64,000 nucleotides of DNA. Origin: Bacteroidales bacterium (GTDB lineage: Bacteria > Bacteroidota > Bacteroidia > Bacteroidales > ML635J-15). Below the pieces are notes generated by a model, which was given only the letters and a program-made list of their open reading frames with translations, made no database searches and was not told the origin of the DNA. Shown piece by piece: positions 60,701 through 64,000 of this stretch (positions are counted from its first letter, which is position 1; each line of letters starts with the position of its first letter). A program made the translations under genes and the position numbers. The stretch lies in contig JAISPG010000041.1 in assembly GCA_031275085.1 (NCBI GenBank), positions 62,001 to 126,000 of the forward strand, read 5' to 3'.

Positions 60701-62017
60701 GAAGGGGATTTAGAAAGCAAATTAGGCAGCTTCAAAACTATGTTTTCCGGGGCTAAAACAGACATGGCGAGTATTGCCGGAAGTTCCGGCGAAGTTGCAG
60801 GGAACGCGGGCGAAGCGGCCGGGGCTATGCAGGGAGCCGCAGGCGGGGCAGCCGGTACGCTTTCAATAATAGACGCTATAATAAAAGGGGTTTACCAAAC
60901 CTTGCGGGCTGTTTCCGACACGCTTAACGTTATTGCAGAATACCAAGACAGTATAGGAAATTCCGACGCAGCCGATAACTTGGGGGATTGGGCGGATACT
61001 ATAAACGTTATCAACGAAACCGCTATGAGTGGTTGGGAAAACCTAAAGAGCGGTAACGTAATGGGGGCTATTTCGGATACTATTTCTTTGCCCTTCAAAT
61101 TGCTAACTACCCTAAATAAAATCCACGATAAAAAAATAGATAAAGCGATTACCAAACACGCGGACGCGGTTAAAGACCTAACGAACGCGTATAACGCCCT
61201 TTCTCACGCTATCGAAAACGCTTTAGGGGAAACGGTTTACGAAAGCCAAAAAGCGGCAATAGAGAATATGCGCCAACAGCAAGTACACTTAGAAGAAATG
61301 TGGCGCAAGGAAGAAAGCAAGAAAAAAACCGATAACAATAAGGTTAAGGAGTACCAAGAACAATACGCGGAATTGGGTCGGCAAGTAAAAGACGTTATAG
61401 CGGATATAGCCAACGATATAACACAAACTACCGCTAAGGATTTGGCAAGCCAATTAGGGGACTCTCTTGTAGAAGCCTTCGGGAAAGGGGAAGATGCGGC
61501 AAAATCATTTGAGAAAGTAGCTAACGACGTTATAAAAAACGCTGTCTTAAATCAATTAAAGAAAAACTTTTTAGAACAACAATTAGACCCAATATTAAAA
61601 CAGCTTCAAAAAGATATGGGTTTCGATGAAATCGGCGGCGGTTCTTGGAATGGATTATCCGATTCTGAAATGGATAAACTTAGAAGACAAATAGCGGAAG
61701 TTGGAAATAATTTTACAGAGCAATTAAAACTATATGAAAGTTTATTTAAGGATTTAGAAGAAGCTGGCGCCCCAACTACCAGCCTTTCCGGGGCTATTAA
61801 GGGAGCAAGCCAAGAAAGTATAGACCTTTTGGCCGGACAAACAAACGCCGTTAGAGTAAACCAAGTAGAAGGCAACGAAATAATGCGTAGCCAACTTTTA
61901 CACTTAGCAAGTATAGACGCTAAGGTAGGCGTTTCTAACGGATACTTAGCAAGTATAGATAGCAAATTAAGTAATAACAATTCCGACCCGCTAAGGGCGC
62001 AAGGTATAATAGACTAA
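57761..62017 (+). CDS. Tape measure protein
   Basis: A 1,418-residue protein, by far the longest in the window. A coiled-coil N-terminal half (about residues 15-230), a hydrophobic Ala/Thr-rich middle (about 260-385) including V-F-G-W-I-L-A-G-I-S-G-I-I-S-L, then further helices with K-A-K-E-E-T-D-A-L-L-D. A Gly/Ala-rich membrane-like stretch is near 1010-1040. It sets tail length; 1,418 residues would give a tail of about 200 nm by the usual 0.15 nm per residue rule. Confidence 0.92.
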   Translation: MNIKGGALEFDIIANNGQLNSALEESKKRVQGFSDATVEGGEKMELAFEEAAASIEKAFKDIDAMADTHKAAIDKLEKEYAELGEASAKAFMKGTAKGDQEYKALVQKQTAIKQEITTRKNLLTEIETTADALAKEEQRLNSTKEATEKNANAQVSLRTQMRKVIEELATMEEAGLRNTEAYRKLQQEAGRLTNAMGDAQTQARILSHDNAGLQGVISAIGGVSGAFSVAQGTVALFAGENENLQKIMVKVQSLMAITIGLQQVANTLNKDSYFSIVLLGGIKTWWAGVVAKATATETANTVATVANTEAQRAQTAATATNTTTQAANTAATGAQAAAATAGTVANIGLAGAFRLVGVAIKSIPVFGWILAGISGIISLVSIFSSKARQAKKEQEEFNKEVAKIAGKPVAAINELSHAWDRLGDNLKAKEKFLEDQSAKFKELGVSVKSVEEAENLLVKNKTAFINSEIEKAKAMAMRAKAASLIEDAIKNQEKLEEAESKPKVTRYYSKGMYGGMGSYEIDNPDIAKYEKKGQELNQKITDIYNKAADYQLNGSKILADSEIKSANDYEAGTVGYWEAAISAKQEALKKISNPELYKEALKEIEGYQKAIDAITGGTKKTGSGSGGKKTDPYTEMLESRKKQYTQYYKWVNSKDEILQKAAKTEFAGLLTEGNNYLEFLKKQREALLALSTRTPKETEKLKKLNDEIANETKDTVLGEFEKELQNQLAGARSILEMLNILEERRKQLAGDGSDLDNSKKDIIDSEQENVAKKAKEETDALLDQYNQYLEKRINKSVEFENQMALLRRRASMAETKEERDRIEGIIEMYEKLHELHIDSFEELDQINADSIYRLGTFEQKRLMIVQEYEKLIGAARLAGQEDVAKKLEGERDLEIMKETRQYQEFFGDISEVSIKTLENTRRVLLKMMQEAYNAGKLTADQYKKLIDEINKQADSAYKGRGFEALFGNTKGGGFMNMLFGEGDLESKLGSFKTMFSGAKTDMASIAGSSGEVAGNAGEAAGAMQGAAGGAAGTLSIIDAIIKGVYQTLRAVSDTLNVIAEYQDSIGNSDAADNLGDWADTINVINETAMSGWENLKSGNVMGAISDTISLPFKLLTTLNKIHDKKIDKAITKHADAVKDLTNAYNALSHAIENALGETVYESQKAAIENMRQQQVHLEEMWRKEESKKKTDNNKVKEYQEQYAELGRQVKDVIADIANDITQTTAKDLASQLGDSLVEAFGKGEDAAKSFEKVANDVIKNAVLNQLKKNFLEQQLDPILKQLQKDMGFDEIGGGSWNGLSDSEMDKLRRQIAEVGNNFTEQLKLYESLFKDLEEAGAPTTSLSGAIKGASQESIDLLAGQTNAVRVNQVEGNEIMRSQLLHLASIDAKVGVSNGYLASIDSKLSNNNSDPLRAQGIID

Positions 62018-62020
62018 AAT

Positions 62021-62539
62021 ATGAAATTAAACAAAGAATTAGCCTTAGAAGCTAAGAAGCATAACATTTGCGAAGATTGGTTTAACGACCTATTACACAC
62101 AGAGGGCAAAGAACGGCTTATAGAAATGTACCTCGACGGTATAGACTTTTGCCTAAGTAATGAATACCCGTCCCTTTCCTTCATTAAGCAAAATTTTGTA
62201 GGGGTTATGGAAAAATACGGGATATTCTTAGACGGAAATATAAATAGCTTGAATTTCCGGCACGTTGTAGCCCTTGGTTCTTGCGAAGGGATAGCCGAAT
62301 ATACGGGGTTTGAAGTAGGCCAAGTTTTCGTAAAGCACGAAAGCAAACTAACTATTAAGGCTTCCGGGAACGCTTTTGTAATGGTAGATATGTTCGACCA
62401 AAGCGAAGTAGAAATAGTTGCTTCCGAGAACGCCAAAGTTTGCGTAAACCATTACGGCGGGGAACTAAGCACTATTACCGATTCCGAACCGGGGAACGCT
62501 ATTATAAAAGTAATTCGTAAACATTCAAAAACATACTAA
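62021..62539 (+). CDS. Tail protein with beta-helix-like repeats
   Basis: A 172-residue protein. The N-terminal half is helical with C-E-D-W-F-N-D-L-L near residue 17; the C-terminal half has repeated strands of the form S-K-L-T-I-K-A-S-G-N-A, E-V-E-I-V-A-S-E-N-A and V-C-V-N-H-Y-G-G, as in a short right-handed beta-helix. It follows the tape measure gene. I do not recognise a named family. Confidence 0.55.
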   Translation: MKLNKELALEAKKHNICEDWFNDLLHTEGKERLIEMYLDGIDFCLSNEYPSLSFIKQNFVGVMEKYGIFLDGNINSLNFRHVVALGSCEGIAEYTGFEVGQVFVKHESKLTIKASGNAFVMVDMFDQSEVEIVASENAKVCVNHYGGELSTITDSEPGNAIIKVIRKHSKTY

Positions 62540-62540
62540 C

Positions 62541-63749
62541 ATGGCTAACGAAAATAATTTAATTCTTAATATGCCGTTCGACGAACCTAACGGCTCTTTA
62601 ATAGCTTATGACTATTCGCAAAGCAGGGCGGACGGCGAAGTAGTACAAAGTAATTTTGTTTCGGGAAGGCAAGGGAATTGTATAGAGTTCACGGGCGAAG
62701 GATACTGCGAAATACCGCAAAACCTTATTAACCTTTCGGGTAGTTTTTCCCTTTTGGCTTGGTTGAAAAGTAAACACTTCCCGGACGGGTTTACCGGGAA
62801 GAAAATAGGCTTTTTTGTTCGTTGGGAAGCTATGGACGGATACAGGGAAACGTGGGTAAGCCTTCCTACGGATTCTTGGGGATATTTCGCAGTAGTTAAG
62901 AACGGGCTTAATATCTACATTTACTTGGATACGCAGTTAATACAAACTATTACCTTGCCGGCCCAACCTACCGGCTTCGCCTTTTTGCAAGATATTTATT
63001 CTACCGAAAACGGTTACGGATATGTAGACGAAATTAAGGTTTATAATATTGCGCTTACCCAAGAACAAATAGCCGAACTACTTAATTCGGTATCCCAACT
63101 TTCGTATAGTTTGGAAGGAATAGACTTTAAGCAATGGGATATATACGTATCGGAAAGTAACGGTATTCTTGACCGCCCGAAGCTAAAAAGCCCGCTTAGG
63201 GTAGATTGGGACGACTACCACGGCGAAGTAATAGACCTTCAAAAGAAGCGCGTAGAAGCGCGGGAAATAACGCTTAATTGCTTTATGAAGGCTAACGGTA
63301 AAATGGACTTTGTAAATAAACTAAACGATTTCTTAGACATATTCAGCAAGGACGGTACGCAACGTTTAACGATAGACATACACCCGACTAAGCCGCTTGT
63401 TTATGAAATCTACAACGAAAGCGGGGTTTCCATTAGTAAGCGTTGGCATGACGAATTAATGGTAGGAACTTTTAGCTTGAAACTTAAAGAGCCTAATCCG
63501 GTAAAACGAGTTATAAGACACCAGCGAATAAGCGAAGCTACGAAGAAACTTACGATTACGGTTACTTCAAACAGGGCTTTAACTATATTTTGGGGCGACG
63601 GTACTAAAAACGAAGATGTTTACGGCGAAAATGTAACGGTAAACCACGAATACACAAGCGAAGGTATTTATTACGCTATTGTAGCGGGGGTTATTGAAGA
63701 TATTACGAACTTTTCCACTAACGGAATAGTCGTGTGGCAAAAAATTTGA
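62541..63749 (+). CDS. Tail protein with LamG-like and PKD-like domains
   Basis: A 402-residue protein. Residues 5-190 are a LamG/concanavalin-like jelly roll (L-I-L-N-M-P-F-D-E, then G-F-T-G-K-K-I-G-F-F-V-R-W, Y-G-Y-V-D-E-I-K-V-Y-N-I-A-L). Next comes a distal-tail-like part (about 200-320), and the last 75 residues are PKD-like (F-W-G-D-G-T-K-N, V-N-H-E-Y-T-S-E-G-I-Y-Y). It probably sits at the tail tip and may bind surface sugar. Family call good for the domains, moderate for the role. Confidence 0.7.
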   Translation: MANENNLILNMPFDEPNGSLIAYDYSQSRADGEVVQSNFVSGRQGNCIEFTGEGYCEIPQNLINLSGSFSLLAWLKSKHFPDGFTGKKIGFFVRWEAMDGYRETWVSLPTDSWGYFAVVKNGLNIYIYLDTQLIQTITLPAQPTGFAFLQDIYSTENGYGYVDEIKVYNIALTQEQIAELLNSVSQLSYSLEGIDFKQWDIYVSESNGILDRPKLKSPLRVDWDDYHGEVIDLQKKRVEAREITLNCFMKANGKMDFVNKLNDFLDIFSKDGTQRLTIDIHPTKPLVYEIYNESGVSISKRWHDELMVGTFSLKLKEPNPVKRVIRHQRISEATKKLTITVTSNRALTIFWGDGTKNEDVYGENVTVNHEYTSEGIYYAIVAGVIEDITNFSTNGIVVWQKI

Positions 63750-63760
63750 GATTAAAGTAT

Positions 63761-63794
63761 TATCTTTGTGGCTTAATTTTTAAACATTTAAGCC
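63761..63794 (+). promoter_or_regulatory. Promoter and start-codon-adjacent hairpin of the last gene
   Basis: TATCTTTG (63761-63768) is a perfect -7 element. A 7-bp stem (63770-63776 with 63788-63794) ends right at the ATG of the lipoprotein at 63795. The hairpin would be at or near the 5' end of the mRNA and could affect translation. Confidence 0.55.
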
Positions 63795-64000
63795 ATGAAG
63801 AAAGTATTATTTTTATCTATTTTAATTATAGGGCTAATTTCTTGTACTAAAAATCCAACAGAAAAGGCAATAAATTTGATTAAAGAAGAATTAAGGGAAA
63901 CCCTTCACGATTATAATAGTTATGAAAGTGTTAAGATTGGGGAATTAGATTCTATTTTTACTTCCGCCGAAAACGACCCGATTGGAAGAGATTACATAAT
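63795..64000 (+). CDS. Lipoprotein, cut by the window edge
   Basis: The first 68 codons are visible: a signal peptide with lipobox G-L-I-S-C (Cys17), then a helical, charged part (A-I-N-L-I-K-E-E-L-R-E-T-L). It is a membrane-anchored lipoprotein carried by the prophage, with its own promoter amid tail genes. Composition is more AT-rich than the genes around it, so it is probably a cargo gene. No family recognised. Confidence 0.65.
   Translation, partial: MKKVLFLSILIIGLISCTKNPTEKAINLIKEELRETLHDYNSYESVKIGELDSIFTSAENDPIGRDYI

Noticed and set aside
1-64000. tRNA, rRNA or CRISPR loci
   Set aside because: None with recognisable arms or repeats was seen by eye; weak or divergent tRNAs could be missed without a search tool.

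Overview
The window joins two very different DNAs. Positions 1 to about 22,860 are AT-rich chromosome of a Bacteroidota bacterium, probably Bacteroidales. The evidence is a type IX secretion C-terminal sorting domain, Bacteroidota-restricted families (DUF4293, an OstA-like protein, a YfhO-type membrane protein), the absence of Shine-Dalgarno sequences, and promoters of the TTTG-N19-TAnnTTTG type. From about 22,860 to the right edge lies a less AT-rich, densely packed tailed-phage genome (siphovirus-like prophage). It runs off the window, so its right end, lysis genes and tail tip are not seen.

Host part. It holds a thioesterase fragment, a T9SS-secreted protein, a surface protein, a 1,076-residue FAD/iron-sulfur fusion dehydrogenase, a TfoX C-terminal-domain protein, an OstA-like/MoxR pair, DUF4293, a KamA-family radical SAM enzyme, a thioredoxin-like lipoprotein, RmuC, YfhO and a run of small genes. 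An AbiC-like putative phage-defence protein lies close to the prophage. The last host ORF (22535-22858) has no proper start and looks like a gene cut by prophage insertion.

Prophage part, left to right. (1) Leftward integrase, small regulators and an XRE-type repressor. (2) A divergent control region with an operator pair, then rightward early genes: antirepressor, HTH proteins including a LuxR-type one, DUF3853, an SbcC-like ATPase, a Bet/RecT recombinase and an MBL hydrolase. (3) Replication and modification: a replication protein, DnaC-like loader, DUF4406-DnaA-domain-IV fusion, N4/N6 and C5 DNA methyltransferases, a PAPS-reductase-like protein, SSB, a MazG-like enzyme and a VRR-NUC nuclease. 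(4) Packaging and head: TerS, a small HExxH membrane protein, TerL, portal, a gp10-like protein and a Mu-F-like head protein carrying an ADP-ribosyltransferase domain. (5) A cargo island with a second antirepressor under an apparent c4-like antisense RNA, small membrane proteins, a lipoprotein and about 830 bp of structured DNA without a convincing gene. (6) Scaffold-like protein, capsid, connectors, tail tube, a frameshifted tail-assembly chaperone, the tape measure and tail proteins.

The most unusual signals are as follows. Two paralogous genes (29565 and 31889) share an 83-nt block in which all 13 differences fall at codon positions 1 or 2 and no third position differs. This is the pattern expected of diversity-generating retroelement targets, yet no reverse transcriptase is visible. 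A palindrome CGTATTA-N3-TAATACG recurs at phage promoters, including those of both morphogenesis operons. A c4-like antisense RNA lies upstream of a double Bro-N antirepressor. All functional calls are read from sequence patterns and family knowledge; no database search was possible.
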